From: Halogranum gelatinilyticum
GTDB lineage: Archaea > Halobacteriota > Halobacteria > Halobacteriales > Haloferacaceae
Reading direction: 5' to 3'
DNA length: 64,000 bases
Assembly: GCF_900103715.1 (NCBI RefSeq)
Contig: NZ_FNHL01000001.1
Location: forward strand, 601,295-665,294
Each line of letters opens with the position of its first letter. Within the stretch, counting starts at the first letter, position 1. Position numbers and translations under genes: made by a program. Below are positions 51,502 through 60,106 of the stretch, in pieces. The notes beneath the pieces were generated by a model that searched no databases, was not told the DNA's origin, and was given only the letters and a program-made list of their open reading frames with translations.

Positions 51502-52821
51502 TCACGGCGGGAGTTCGTAGACCGTCGCCGTCGAGTCCGCGACGTACACCGTCCCGTCCAGTGGTTCCACGTCGAACAGTGTCGACCCCGGCTGGAATCG
51601 GCCGCGGACACTGCCGTCGGCGGCGCGGATCCCGTAGAGGATGTCGTCGATGGCCTCTTCGGCGAGACAGAGCTCGTCCGTCGCCGCCACCTGGTTGAGG
51701 ATGGGTGGGTCGGGGTCGAACGTCCACTCCACTGACCCGTCGGCCGTCGACAGCGACTCGACGTACTGGTCGTTCTCTTTGCCGTTCCGCCCGACGTAGA
51801 GATGGCCGTTCCGGGGCGATGCCCACCGGGCACTCCCGAGCTCTTCGTGGTGCCACGCGACGCTCCCATCGGCCTCGATGGCGTAGATACCGTCGCTGCT
51901 TACGTAGACTCGGCTGTCGCCGGCAACGCGGTGGAAGGCACCGCGGGGAAGCGACTTCGTCCACCGCGTTTGGCCGTCGGGTTCGTGTGCACGGACCCCG
52001 GCGTCGGTCGTGAGGTAGACCCCGTGGTCGGTCGCCAGTGGCTCGTTGGTCGGCCCTCCGATGTCGACCGTCCGTCGCTCGGTGCCGTCCCCGGCGAGGG
52101 CGACGAGCTCCGTGCCATCGACTACGAGCGCTGTGTCGCCGGCGACGACGCCGCTGTCCGGCTTCGAGACGTCGTAGCGCCACCGTTCCTCGCCGGTCTC
52201 GACGTCGAGACCGACCACCGTGCCGCCGACGAACGACTCGGCGTGGCTGTGCGTCTCGTCGTTGTACTCGCGGGCGTTGGCGACGACGACGTCGCCGACG
52301 ACGCCGTAGACGTCGAACGAGCGCTCACGCCGCTCCGACCAGCGCGTCTCGCCCGTCTCGCGGTTGAGTGCGTAGAGTTCGCTCCAGCCGAGACCCGGTG
52401 CCTGCGTCCCGCTGACGACGTAGACGCTCCGGTCGGTCACGACACGCTCCCAGTCGAGCGGGCTGCCCTCGAACGTCCGGGACCATCTGACGCCGTCGCC
52501 GGGTGTGATGGCAGCGACGCCCGACGCGAAGGCGTCGTCGCTCGTCGTCGCGTAGAGCAGGCCGTCGAAGGTGTCGAGGCCGACGACGTTGCGCGAGCCG
52601 TCGCCGAGGACGACGCTCCACGAGGGCTCCCAGCGGGGGAACGCCGCCGGGTCGTCCGCGTCGGACGTCTCCGTCTCGGTCGCGGGCTGGTCGGTCGGTG
52701 GCTGTGTCGTCGCCGTGTCGTCAGTGCCGGGCCGGTCGTCCGTCTGGCCGAGACAGCCGGCGAGTGCACCCACGAGGATGCTCCCACCGAGTCGGAGGGC
52801 AGTGCGGCGGTGGAGGGACAT
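51502..52821 (-). CDS. PQQ-like beta-propeller Tat lipoprotein
   Basis: 439 residues. MSLHRRTALRLGGSILVGALAGC is a Tat signal with lipobox. An acidic Thr-rich linker (about 25-65) is followed by a beta-propeller of repeated PQQ-like blades (e.g. SELYALNRETGETRWSE, GLDVETGEERWRYD, RAHEPDGQTRWTKSL, ADGSVEWTFDP). Such outer-surface propellers often serve as protein-binding or assembly scaffolds, with no PQQ bound. Function unknown. It is divergent from the cobalamin operon. Confidence 0.9.
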   Translation of the reverse strand: MSLHRRTALRLGGSILVGALAGCLGQTDDRPGTDDTATTQPPTDQPATETETSDADDPAAFPRWEPSWSVVLGDGSRNVVGLDTFDGLLYATTSDDAFASGVAAITPGDGVRWSRTFEGSPLDWERVVTDRSVYVVSGTQAPGLGWSELYALNRETGETRWSERRERSFDVYGVVGDVVVANAREYNDETHSHAESFVGGTVVGLDVETGEERWRYDVSKPDSGVVAGDTALVVDGTELVALAGDGTERRTVDIGGPTNEPLATDHGVYLTTDAGVRAHEPDGQTRWTKSLPRGAFHRVAGDSRVYVSSDGIYAIEADGSVAWHHEELGSARWASPRNGHLYVGRNGKENDQYVESLSTADGSVEWTFDPDPPILNQVAATDELCLAEEAIDDILYGIRAADGSVRGRFQPGSTLFDVEPLDGTVYVADSTATVYELPP

Positions 52822-52922
52822 ACGACCGCGTTCTGTCGTCAGTCGCACATATCTTGTGGTGGTCGCTCGGTGGGCTCTCGACAGCTGTACGTCGCGTCTC
52901 ACCCCCACCGACCACTATCTTC

Positions 52923-52949
52923 AAGTCTACTTTCGTTAACCACAGTACA
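52923..52949 (+). promoter_or_regulatory. cobalamin operon 1 promoter with AAGTnnACTT element
   Basis: AAGTCTACTT (52923-52932) begins exactly 27 nt before the GTG start at 52950, and TTAAC follows at 52936-52940. The second cobalamin operon has AAGTAGACTT at 58655-58664, exactly 27 nt before the ATG of its leader ORF, with GTAAC at the same offset. The dyad AAGT-N2-ACTT in both may be an operator overlapping the TATA position, or a shared core promoter. Confidence 0.55.
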
Positions 52950-53588
52950 GTGGCAGTCTCGTTCGACCTCTTCGGAACCCTCGTCGACGTCTCGTATCCC
53001 GACGACCCCGCGGCCGTCGTCGCCGACGAACTCGACGCCCGCGGCGTGGCCGTCCCCGACGACTGGGGGGACGCCTACCGCGAGGTCCACATCGACGCCC
53101 CCGAGGGTGCCGAGGTCCCGCTCCCCGCCCACGTCAGTGCCGCGCTCGCCTCCCGCGGCGTCGACGCCCCCAACAACGCCTCCCGCCACGCCGTCGTCAG
53201 TGCCTTCGACCCCGAGGTGACGACTCGCCCCGGCGCACGCGAGGCTCTCGACGCCGCCGCCGACCGCGGTTCTGTGGGACTGCTCTCGAACTGTTCGGTC
53301 CCCGAACTCGTCGCCCGGACGCTCATCCGCGCCGACGTCGACCGCGACGTCTTCGACACCATCACGACGAGCGTCGCCTGCGGCTGGCGGAAACCCCACG
53401 CTCAGGCCTTCGAGACGGTTGCGCGCGGTCTCGGCGTGAACGTGGGCGACCTGATTCACGTCGGCGACGACCCCCGGACCGATGGCGGTATCGAGGCTCT
53501 CGGTGGCACCTTCGTCGACGTGGCGGAGGTCCCGCTGTCTGAGTTCTCCGCGTGGCTAAAAAACCGGGACGGCGGAGGGACCGACTGA
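52950..53588 (+). CDS. HAD-superfamily hydrolase, first gene of the cobalamin operon
   Basis: 212 residues from GTG 52950. HAD motifs: I, VSFDLFGTL (nucleophile D6, acid D/L position); II, LLSNCS; III, K in CGWRKPHAQAF; IV, HVGDDPRTDGG. The nearest groups are haloacid dehalogenase/phosphatase subfamily IA. No other phosphatase for alpha-ribazole phosphate is in this operon, so it could supply that step, but this is inference. It overlaps cbiB by one base (TGATG). Another reading is general phosphoglycolate-type phosphatase activity. Confidence 0.88.
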   Translation: MAVSFDLFGTLVDVSYPDDPAAVVADELDARGVAVPDDWGDAYREVHIDAPEGAEVPLPAHVSAALASRGVDAPNNASRHAVVSAFDPEVTTRPGAREALDAAADRGSVGLLSNCSVPELVARTLIRADVDRDVFDTITTSVACGWRKPHAQAFETVARGLGVNVGDLIHVGDDPRTDGGIEALGGTFVDVAEVPLSEFSAWLKNRDGGGTD

Positions 53589-54490
53589 TGCCCCTGACGG
53601 CGACGGCGGCCGTCGCGCTCGGCGCGGGTCTCGACCGGCTGTTCGCCGAACCCCCGACCCGACTCCATCCGGTCGTCTGGTTCGGCAAACTGGTCGCGCC
53701 GTTCGACCGCGAGTGGGATTCTCCCAAACTCGTCGGACTCGCCGTCGCGCTCGCTCTCCCGCTCCTCGCGGCCGGTGTCGTCGCGGGGGTCGTCGCGAGC
53801 GCAGGTCTCGTGCATCCCGTCGCCGCGGCCGCCGTCGCCGGACTCGTCCTCTTCGCGACGACGAGCCTCCGGATGCTTCTCGACGCCGCGGGCGACGTCG
53901 TCGCGCTGACCGAGTCGGACCTCGACGACGCTCGGTTCGAACTCCGAGCGCTCGCCGGGCGGGACGCCTCGACGCTCGACGCAGCCGAGATTCGGAGTGC
54001 CGCCGTCGAGAGCCTCGCGGAGAACCTCGCCGACGGTCTCGTCGCACCTCTGCTCGGCTTCGCGCTCTTCGCTCCCCTCTCGCTCCCGCTCGCAGCGGCG
54101 GCCGCGGCGTGGGTCAAGGCGGTCAACACGCTCGATTCGATGCTCGGCTACCGCTCGAAGCCGGTCGGCTGGGCACCCGCCCGCCTCGACGACGCGGCCA
54201 TGTGGCTGCCCGCGCGTGTCAGCGCGCTCCTGATCGCGCTCGCCGCTGGCGCGCCTGCGGCAGTTGTCCGTGCTCGCGACGACGCCCGCGTCCCGGCATC
54301 CCCGAACTCCGGCTGGCCGATGGCGACGCTCGCCGTCGTCCTCGGGACGCGTCTGGAGAAGTCCGGCCACTACCGGCTCAACGCGGACGGCGACCTCCCG
54401 ACCGTCGCCGACGCCGAACGCGGCGTCCGCGTCGTCGCCGTCGCGGGCCTGCTCGCCGTCGCGGTCGCGGGGGTGGTCGCGTGGTTCTGA
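53588..54490 (+). CDS. cbiB: adenosylcobinamide-phosphate synthase CbiB
   Basis: 300 residues, several membrane segments. Family motifs: RLFAEPPTRLHPVVWFG, ESLAENLADGLVAPL, AVNTLDSMLGYRSK and RLEKSGHYRLN. CbiB joins aminopropanol phosphate to adenosylcobyric acid in the membrane. The aminopropanol comes from the CobD product encoded downstream. It overlaps cobS by 10 bp and HAD by 1 bp. Confidence 0.93.
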   Translation: MPLTATAAVALGAGLDRLFAEPPTRLHPVVWFGKLVAPFDREWDSPKLVGLAVALALPLLAAGVVAGVVASAGLVHPVAAAAVAGLVLFATTSLRMLLDAAGDVVALTESDLDDARFELRALAGRDASTLDAAEIRSAAVESLAENLADGLVAPLLGFALFAPLSLPLAAAAAAWVKAVNTLDSMLGYRSKPVGWAPARLDDAAMWLPARVSALLIALAAGAPAAVVRARDDARVPASPNSGWPMATLAVVLGTRLEKSGHYRLNADGDLPTVADAERGVRVVAVAGLLAVAVAGVVAWF

Positions 54491-55278
54491 CCGCGCTCCG
54501 CGGCGCGGTTTCGTTCCTCACCAGACTTCCGGTCGGCGGCGGCGAGTCCGGCTGGGACGCCTTCCGTCGGACGCCGATCACCTTCCCGCTCGTCGGCTAT
54601 CTCGTGGGGCTCCTCGCGGCCGTCCCGTTCTTCGCGCCCGACCTGCTCTCGCTGCTGCCCTTCGTCCCGCGACTCCCGCCGCTGCCGCTCAACGTCGCCA
54701 TCGTGGGCTACCTGCTCGCGCTCTACGCCGTGACCGGCATCACCCACGCCGACGGGCTGGCGGACCTCGGCGACGCTTTCGCGGTCCACGGAAGCGTGGA
54801 GAAGCGCGTCGACGTGATGAAGGACTCAGAGACCGGCGTCGGCGGGACGCTCGCGGTCGTCCTCGTCGTCGTCGGCCTCGCGCTCGGCGCGCTCGGCCTG
54901 CCGACGAACGGCTGGGGCGCGCTGCCCGCAGTCCGCATCGTCGTCGCCGCGGAGGTCGCCGCCAAGACGGCGATGGCACTCCTGGTCTGTCTCGGCCGCG
55001 CGCCCCACGAGGGACTCGGCTCGCAGCTCGTCGGCGCGGTCGACGGCTGGTGGGTCGTCCCCGTGCTCACGCTCTCCCTGCCGCTGTTTCTGGTGCCCGG
55101 CCCGGCCGTCTCGGCCGGATTGGCCGCGTTGCTCGTCGCGCCGCTCGTCGCGGGCGGCGTCGGCTGGTGGGCGACGCGGACGGTCGGCGGCGTCTCGGGC
55201 GACGTGCTCGGCGCGGCCAACGAACTCACGCGCCTCGTCGCGCTCCACGCGGGGGTGGTCGCGTGGACGTTCTTCTGA
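54481..55278 (+). CDS. cobS: cobalamin (adenosylcobalamin 5'-phosphate) synthase CobS
   Basis: 265 residues from GTG 54481, seven or eight membrane segments. Motifs: SFLTRLPV near the N-terminus, FPLVGYLVGLL, GITHADGLADLGDAFAVHG (conserved DGLAD), and TGVGGTLAVVL. It joins alpha-ribazole (phosphate) with adenosyl-GDP-cobinamide, the last step of assembly. It overlaps cbiB by 10 bp and cobY by 16 bp. Confidence 0.93.
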   Translation: MVLTALRGAVSFLTRLPVGGGESGWDAFRRTPITFPLVGYLVGLLAAVPFFAPDLLSLLPFVPRLPPLPLNVAIVGYLLALYAVTGITHADGLADLGDAFAVHGSVEKRVDVMKDSETGVGGTLAVVLVVVGLALGALGLPTNGWGALPAVRIVVAAEVAAKTAMALLVCLGRAPHEGLGSQLVGAVDGWWVVPVLTLSLPLFLVPGPAVSAGLAALLVAPLVAGGVGWWATRTVGGVSGDVLGAANELTRLVALHAGVVAWTFF

Positions 55279-55850
55279 TGTGCGGCGGCCGGGGAACCCG
55301 CCTCGGCAGTCGCGTCGAGAAACCGCTCGTCGAAGTCTGCGGGACGCCGATGGTCGACCGCGTGCTCGACGCGCTCGCAGCGAGTCGCGTCGCGAGCGAC
55401 GGCGGCGAAGTCTACGCCGTCGTCTCGCCTGACACGCCCGCGACGCGTGAGCATCTGCGCGGGCGAGACTGCACCGTCGTCGACGCCCCCGGCGAGGGCT
55501 ACGTCGACGACCTCGGCTACGCGCTGGAACGCGTCGAGACACCCGTCGTGACCGTCGTCGCCGACCTGCCGCTGCTCGCGCCCGAGATCGTCAACCGCGT
55601 GCTGGACGAGGCGACGCGCCCCGACCGCCACGGCGACTCGGTCACCGTCTGCGTCCCCGCGGCCGTCAAGCGCGCGCTCGGCGCGAGCGTCGACACGAGC
55701 TTCGAGTCCGAGGGGATCGAACTCGTGCCAACCGGCCTGAACGTCGTGGGTGGAAGCGACGACCACTTGTATCGGAGCCACGACGTGCGACTCAGCGTGA
55801 ACGTCAACCGCCCCGCAGACCACCGACTCGCGGAGGAACTGTGCGACTGA
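55263..55850 (+). CDS. cobY: GTP:adenosylcobinamide-phosphate guanylyltransferase CobY
   Basis: 195 residues from GTG 55263 (MDVLLMCGGRGTRLGSRVEKPLVEVCGTPMVDRV). This nucleotidyltransferase opening, with GGRGTRL and EKPL, followed by VVTVVADLPLLAP, identifies CobY, the archaeal replacement for CobU. It converts adenosylcobinamide phosphate to adenosyl-GDP-cobinamide. No CobU-type kinase is seen, so the archaeal route is used. Overlaps cobS by 16 bp and cobT by 10 bp. Confidence 0.92.
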   Translation: MDVLLMCGGRGTRLGSRVEKPLVEVCGTPMVDRVLDALAASRVASDGGEVYAVVSPDTPATREHLRGRDCTVVDAPGEGYVDDLGYALERVETPVVTVVADLPLLAPEIVNRVLDEATRPDRHGDSVTVCVPAAVKRALGASVDTSFESEGIELVPTGLNVVGGSDDHLYRSHDVRLSVNVNRPADHRLAEELCD

Positions 55851-56833
55851 TTCTCGTCGCCGGGACGACGGCGACCGCCGGTATCGACGGCATCAGCGCG
55901 GCTGGTGCCGACGCGGACCTGCTGCAACATACGCCGGGTGCCGACGCCGAACTGCTGGCCTACGGCGACGTGGTGCGCGCGCCCGAGGTGCCGATGAGTC
56001 CGACGGGCTGTCCGACACCGGCGCTCGTCACCCGCGCCGCCCGCGAGGTCGTCGGCTTCGACGTCGTGACCGTCGACGGCGGCCTGCGCGTGCCGACCGG
56101 CGCGCCGACCGTGACCGTCGGTGCCCGCCCCGGCGACGACATCCGCGAACAGGACCCCGTGCCGTCTGCACCGGGGTCGTTCGTGGCGGCCCGCCAGTAC
56201 GGCCGGAAGCTGCCGAACGAGGAGTTCGTCGTCGGCGAGACGGTCCCCGGCGGGACGACGACGGCACTCGGCGTCCTCCGCGCGCTCGGCGAGGACTGGG
56301 CCGTCTCGTCGTCGCTGCCGGAGAACCCCCAGAAATTGAAAGAAGAGGTCGTCGCCGAGGGGCTGGATGCGAGCGGTCTCTCCCCCGGCGACGCCGCGGG
56401 CGACCCGAAGATGGCCGTCCGGCGGATGGGCGACCCCGTTCTCGCGGTCGTCGCGGGACTGACCGTCGGCGCGCTCGAATCCGGCACGCGCGTCGTCCTC
56501 GGCGGCGGGACGCAGATGCTCGCGGCCGCCGCGCTCGTCCGACACGCGGGCATCGAAGCCCCGCTGTCGCTGGCGACGACGAGCTACGTCGTCGACAGCG
56601 TCCCGGACTTCCGCGAGGCGGCGGCGACGTTCGATCTCGGGCTGACCGTCACCGACCCCGGCTTCGACGCGGTCGACCACGCCGGGCTGGCGAGTTACGC
56701 CGACGGCGTCGCAAAGGAGGGTGCCGGGATGGGCGGCGCGCTCGCGCTCGCGGCTCGCGAGGGGCTGGTCGACGAGGTGACGGGCGCAACGCTTGACTTG
56801 CTCGACCGTCTTGGCACCGGTAATGGACCCTGA
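55841..56833 (+). CDS. cobT: archaeal nicotinate-nucleotide-dependent phosphoribosyltransferase CobT (UPF0284 family)
   Basis: 330 residues from GTG 55841. Motifs: LVAGTTATAGIDGISAAGADADLLQHTPGADAELL, GDPKMAVRRMGDPVLAVVAGL, VVLGGGTQMLAAAALVRHAG and AKEGAGMGGALALA. This is the archaeal CobT-type family TIGR00303/UPF0284, which activates dimethylbenzimidazole or another base with NaMN. Its length fits. Overlaps cobY by 10 bp and cobD by 11 bp. Confidence 0.9.
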   Translation: MRLILVAGTTATAGIDGISAAGADADLLQHTPGADAELLAYGDVVRAPEVPMSPTGCPTPALVTRAAREVVGFDVVTVDGGLRVPTGAPTVTVGARPGDDIREQDPVPSAPGSFVAARQYGRKLPNEEFVVGETVPGGTTTALGVLRALGEDWAVSSSLPENPQKLKEEVVAEGLDASGLSPGDAAGDPKMAVRRMGDPVLAVVAGLTVGALESGTRVVLGGGTQMLAAAALVRHAGIEAPLSLATTSYVVDSVPDFREAAATFDLGLTVTDPGFDAVDHAGLASYADGVAKEGAGMGGALALAAREGLVDEVTGATLDLLDRLGTGNGP

Positions 56834-57833
56834 GGCCCTCTCGGACGTCGACCACGTTCCGCACGGTGGGGTCACCGACGCGGACCTCCTCGATTTCAGT
56901 GCCAACATCAACCCGGTGCGGCCCAGAGGTGTGACACAGGTCTACGACGCCGCCTTCGGCGCGTCGACCCGCTACCACGCCGACGACTACACCGAATTCC
57001 GGCTCGCCGCGGCCGACTACGCCGACTGCGAACCCGAACACGTCGTCCCCACGGCGGGCGGTCTCATCGCCATCCGGCTCGCGCTCGGTGTCACCGTTAG
57101 CCCCGGCGACGCGGTCGCCGTCCCCGCGCCGAGCTTCGGCGAGTACGCCCGCGAGGCGCGCTTGCAGGGCGGCGACCCCGAGTTCGTCGACGCCGACACG
57201 CTGCTCGACCTCGACCCCGAGCCGTACTCGGTGGTCGTCGTCTGCAACCCGAACAATCCGACGGGCCAGCTCTACCCGGCGGACGACCTGCAGCGGTTCG
57301 CCCGCCAGTGCCGCCGGGCGGACACGACGCTGCTCGTCGACGAGGCCTTCCTCGACTTCACCGACTCCCCCTCTATCGCGGGGACCCGCGGTGTCGTCGT
57401 CGCCCGCTCGCTGACGAAGATGTTCGGCCTGCCCGGCATCCGCGCGGGCTACGCCGCCGCCGAGGGCGACCTCCGCGAACGACTCGAAACCGCCCGCCCC
57501 GCGTGGGGACTGAGCACGCCCGCGGCCGACGTCGGCGCGTACTGTATGCGCCAAGACGAGTTCGTCGAGGAGACCAGAGCGCGGGTCACCCGCGAGCGGC
57601 AGCGGATGTACGACGTCCTGACTCACGAGTTCGACGTCCGCGAGTCGCACGCGCCCTTCCTGCTCGTCGACGTCGGCGACAGAGACGTTCAGACCGTCGC
57701 CGAGACCACCCGCAAGCGCGGGGTCGCCGTCCGCGACGCGACGACCTTCCGCGGGCTGGACTCGCACATCCGTGTCGCCGTCAAGCGCGCAGAGGAGAAC
57801 GACCGGCTGCTCGACGCGCTGCGGGACGTCTGA
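56823..57833 (+). CDS. cobD: L-threonine-O-3-phosphate decarboxylase CobD-like aminotransferase
   Basis: 336 residues. PLP-enzyme fold of the HisC/CobD group: HGGVTDADLLDFSANINPV near the N-terminus, NPNNPTGQLY, DEAFLDFT, the Lys in SLTKMFGLPG and RAGYAAAEG. CobD decarboxylates threonine phosphate to aminopropanol phosphate, the CbiB substrate. HisC is excluded mainly by context and by the ANINP motif. Overlaps cobT by 11 bp and cbiZ by 1 bp. Confidence 0.9.
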   Translation: MDPEALSDVDHVPHGGVTDADLLDFSANINPVRPRGVTQVYDAAFGASTRYHADDYTEFRLAAADYADCEPEHVVPTAGGLIAIRLALGVTVSPGDAVAVPAPSFGEYAREARLQGGDPEFVDADTLLDLDPEPYSVVVVCNPNNPTGQLYPADDLQRFARQCRRADTTLLVDEAFLDFTDSPSIAGTRGVVVARSLTKMFGLPGIRAGYAAAEGDLRERLETARPAWGLSTPAADVGAYCMRQDEFVEETRARVTRERQRMYDVLTHEFDVRESHAPFLLVDVGDRDVQTVAETTRKRGVAVRDATTFRGLDSHIRVAVKRAEENDRLLDALRDV

Positions 57834-58561
57834 TGGAGCGTGTCTTCGAGACGACCGTCCGCGAGGGCGTCTGTCGGCTCCGCCGCGAGGGGACGCGCTG
57901 GCTCTCGACGGGCTACGACGGCGGGGAGTCCCGCGGTCCCACGGCCTACAACGTCACCGTCCCCGAGGGATGGCCGGAGACCGACCTCGGCGAGTACGTC
58001 CGCGAGCGGCGCGACCGTGCCGGGTTCTCCGAGCCGGGACCGACACTCCTGACCGGCGTCGAACAGCAACACGCTCACCGCGCGCGACTCGGCCCGGTCG
58101 AGACCGTCGTCACGGCGGGCGTCTCGAACCCGGCGACGCTGCCGCTCGTATCCGAGGCCGCGTCGGCGACAGCGAACGAGACGGCCCCGTCCGACGGCCG
58201 CCCCGTCGGCACGGTCAACGTCGTCGTCGGCACGACCCGGTCGCTCGCGCCCGGCGCGCTCGAAAACCTCCTCACGGTCGCCGCAGAGGCCAAGACGGCC
58301 ACGTTGCTGGCGACGACCGGATTCACGGGGACGACGACCGACGCGGTCGTCGTCGGCTGCGACCCGGCGGGCGAGGAGGCCGCCTTCTCCGGCAGCGCGA
58401 CCGCGGTCGGCGCGGCGACCCGTGCCTGTGTCCGCGACGCGCTGACTGCCTCGCTGGACTCGCGGTACGCGGTGGGTGACGTCGAGTTACCTGAATCCGT
58501 CGCCGACGCGGCCTACGGCGTCGTCACCGACGAGCGAGCCACCGTCTCGCGGCTGGACTAG
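57833..58561 (+). CDS. cbiZ: adenosylcobinamide amidohydrolase CbiZ
   Basis: 242 residues. Motifs: RWLSTGYDGGESRGPTAYNVTVPEGW, LLTGVEQQHAHRARLGPVETVVTAGVSNPA, and NLLTVAAEAKTATLLATTGFTGTTTDAVVVGC. CbiZ removes aminopropanol from adenosylcobinamide to give adenosylcobyric acid for salvage of incomplete corrinoids. It is the last gene of the first cobalamin operon and ends 140 bp before cbiA. Confidence 0.92.
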   Translation: MERVFETTVREGVCRLRREGTRWLSTGYDGGESRGPTAYNVTVPEGWPETDLGEYVRERRDRAGFSEPGPTLLTGVEQQHAHRARLGPVETVVTAGVSNPATLPLVSEAASATANETAPSDGRPVGTVNVVVGTTRSLAPGALENLLTVAAEAKTATLLATTGFTGTTTDAVVVGCDPAGEEAAFSGSATAVGAATRACVRDALTASLDSRYAVGDVELPESVADAAYGVVTDERATVSRLD

Positions 58562-58650
58562 TCGGGTTTCTCTCTCCCATCTCCACCCACCCCGCTCCGC
58601 TTCCACGTCTGCACTCCCACAGCGAGGACGCCGCCCGCGCCGACCATCGA

Positions 58651-58705
58651 ATTAAAGTAGACTTGCAGTAACACAGATTCAATGAAATCCGAGGTGAGAT
58701 CGTGA
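58651..58705 (+). promoter_or_regulatory. cobalamin operon 2 promoter and seven-codon leader ORF
   Basis: ATTAAAGTAGACTT (58651-58664) holds the AAGT-N2-ACTT dyad; 27 nt after its first base is ATG 58682, opening a leader ORF MKSEVRS that stops at TGA 58703-58705, overlapping the cbiA GTG (58702) by 4 bp. GAGGTGA (58691-58697), inside the leader, is a Shine-Dalgarno 4 nt before the cbiA start. So a leaderless leader peptide is probably translated first and cbiA is coupled to it. Confidence 0.5.
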
Positions 58706-60060
58706 AGGGCGTCGTCGTCGCTGGCACCGCGTCGGGTGTCGGGAAGACCGTGGCGACGCTCGCGGTGTGTCGCGCGCTCCAGCGCGAGGGGCGAACCGTC
58801 CAGCCCGCGAAGGCCGGCCCGGACTTCATCGACCCGAGTCACCACACCGCCGCGACGTGGCGCGCGTCGCGGACGCTCGACCCGTGGATGCAGGGCGTCG
58901 ACGGACTCCGCGAGAACTACGCCCGCGGCGACGGCGACGTCTGCGTCGTCGAGGGGATGATGGGGCTGTACGACGGTGCTGGCGACCCCGACACGTCGAC
59001 CGCGCGGGTGGCCGAACTGCTCGGCCTGCCCGTCGTGCTCGTCGTCGACGCGAGTGCGGGGATGGAGAGCGTCGCCGCCACCGCGTTGGGATTCAAGCGT
59101 TACGCCGAGCACTCCGGCCACGACATCGACGTCGCGGGCGTCCTCGCGAGCCGCGCCCACGGCGGCCGTCACGAGCAGGGAATCGAGGACGCGCTCCCCG
59201 ACGACATCGCCTATCTCGGTCGGATTCCCCCGCGTGAGGACTTGACCATCCCCGAGCGACATCTGGGGCTGGTCCTCGGCGAAGAGGAGTCACTGACCGG
59301 CGAGGCACTCGACGCCGCGGCCGACGGTCTCGACACCGACCGCCTGCTCGACGTCGCGCGGGCGGCCACCCCACCGAGCGAGTCCGTCGAGTCCGCGTCG
59401 TCGCGAGCGACGGCCGCGGGTGACACCGCAGACGGGAGCGACGACGGTCCCCGCATCGCCGTCGCCGACGACGCCGCCTTCCGGTTCGTCTATCCGGCGA
59501 CCCGCGAACGGCTCCGCGCGAACGCGACGGTCGTCCCCTTCGCGCCGACGGCGGGCGACGACCTGCCCGACTGCGACGCGGTCTATCTTCCCGGCGGCTA
59601 CCCCGAACTCCACGCCAACGCCCTCGAATCGAGTCCGGGCCTCGCCACTCTCGCCGACCGCGCCGCCAACGGCCTGCCCGTCCTCGGCGAGTGCGGCGGC
59701 CTGATGGCCCTGGCCGAGTCGCTGACGACGGCCGAGGGCGACACATACGAGATGGCGGGCGTCCTCCCCGCCGACGTCCGGATGGAAGACCGGTATCAGG
59801 CCCTGGACCACGTCGAGTTGGAGGGTCGAGAGGGGGTGCTCACCGCCGACGCGGGCGGGACGCTCCGGGGCCACGAGTTCCACTATTCGAGTGCCACCGT
59901 CGCCGACGACGCCCGCTTCGCCTTCGACGTGGTTCGCGGGTCGGGCATCGACGGCGAGCACGATGGGCTGACCGAGTACCGGACGCTCGGAACGTACGCC
60001 CACGTCCACGCCGCGAGCGGTGCGTTCGACCGGTTCGTGGCGGCTGCGGAGGGAGGGTGA
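58702..60060 (+). CDS. cbiA: cobyrinate a,c-diamide synthase CbiA
   Basis: 452 residues from GTG 58702 (MKGVVVAGTASGVGKT, P-loop). KAGPDFIDPSHHTAATWRASRTLDPWM and VVEGMMGLYDGAGD mark the amide-ligase domain; PGGYPELHANALE and the glutaminase nucleophile Cys in GECGGLMALAE (about 331) mark the GATase domain. It amidates two positions of cobyrinate (ATP, glutamine). An insertion with SESVESASSRATAAGDTADGSDDG links the two domains and is low complexity. Confidence 0.93.
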   Translation: MKGVVVAGTASGVGKTVATLAVCRALQREGRTVQPAKAGPDFIDPSHHTAATWRASRTLDPWMQGVDGLRENYARGDGDVCVVEGMMGLYDGAGDPDTSTARVAELLGLPVVLVVDASAGMESVAATALGFKRYAEHSGHDIDVAGVLASRAHGGRHEQGIEDALPDDIAYLGRIPPREDLTIPERHLGLVLGEEESLTGEALDAAADGLDTDRLLDVARAATPPSESVESASSRATAAGDTADGSDDGPRIAVADDAAFRFVYPATRERLRANATVVPFAPTAGDDLPDCDAVYLPGGYPELHANALESSPGLATLADRAANGLPVLGECGGLMALAESLTTAEGDTYEMAGVLPADVRMEDRYQALDHVELEGREGVLTADAGGTLRGHEFHYSSATVADDARFAFDVVRGSGIDGEHDGLTEYRTLGTYAHVHAASGAFDRFVAAAEGG

Positions 60061-60106
60061 TGGGCGGACCGAAAACCCGAACTCCCGCTACGTGGGAGAT
60101 GCTGGC

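Noticed and set aside
52822-52949. Cobalamin riboswitch before the B12 operon
   Set aside because: The start codon lies about 27 nt after the promoter element, leaving no room for a riboswitch leader; no B12-box-like sequence is visible.
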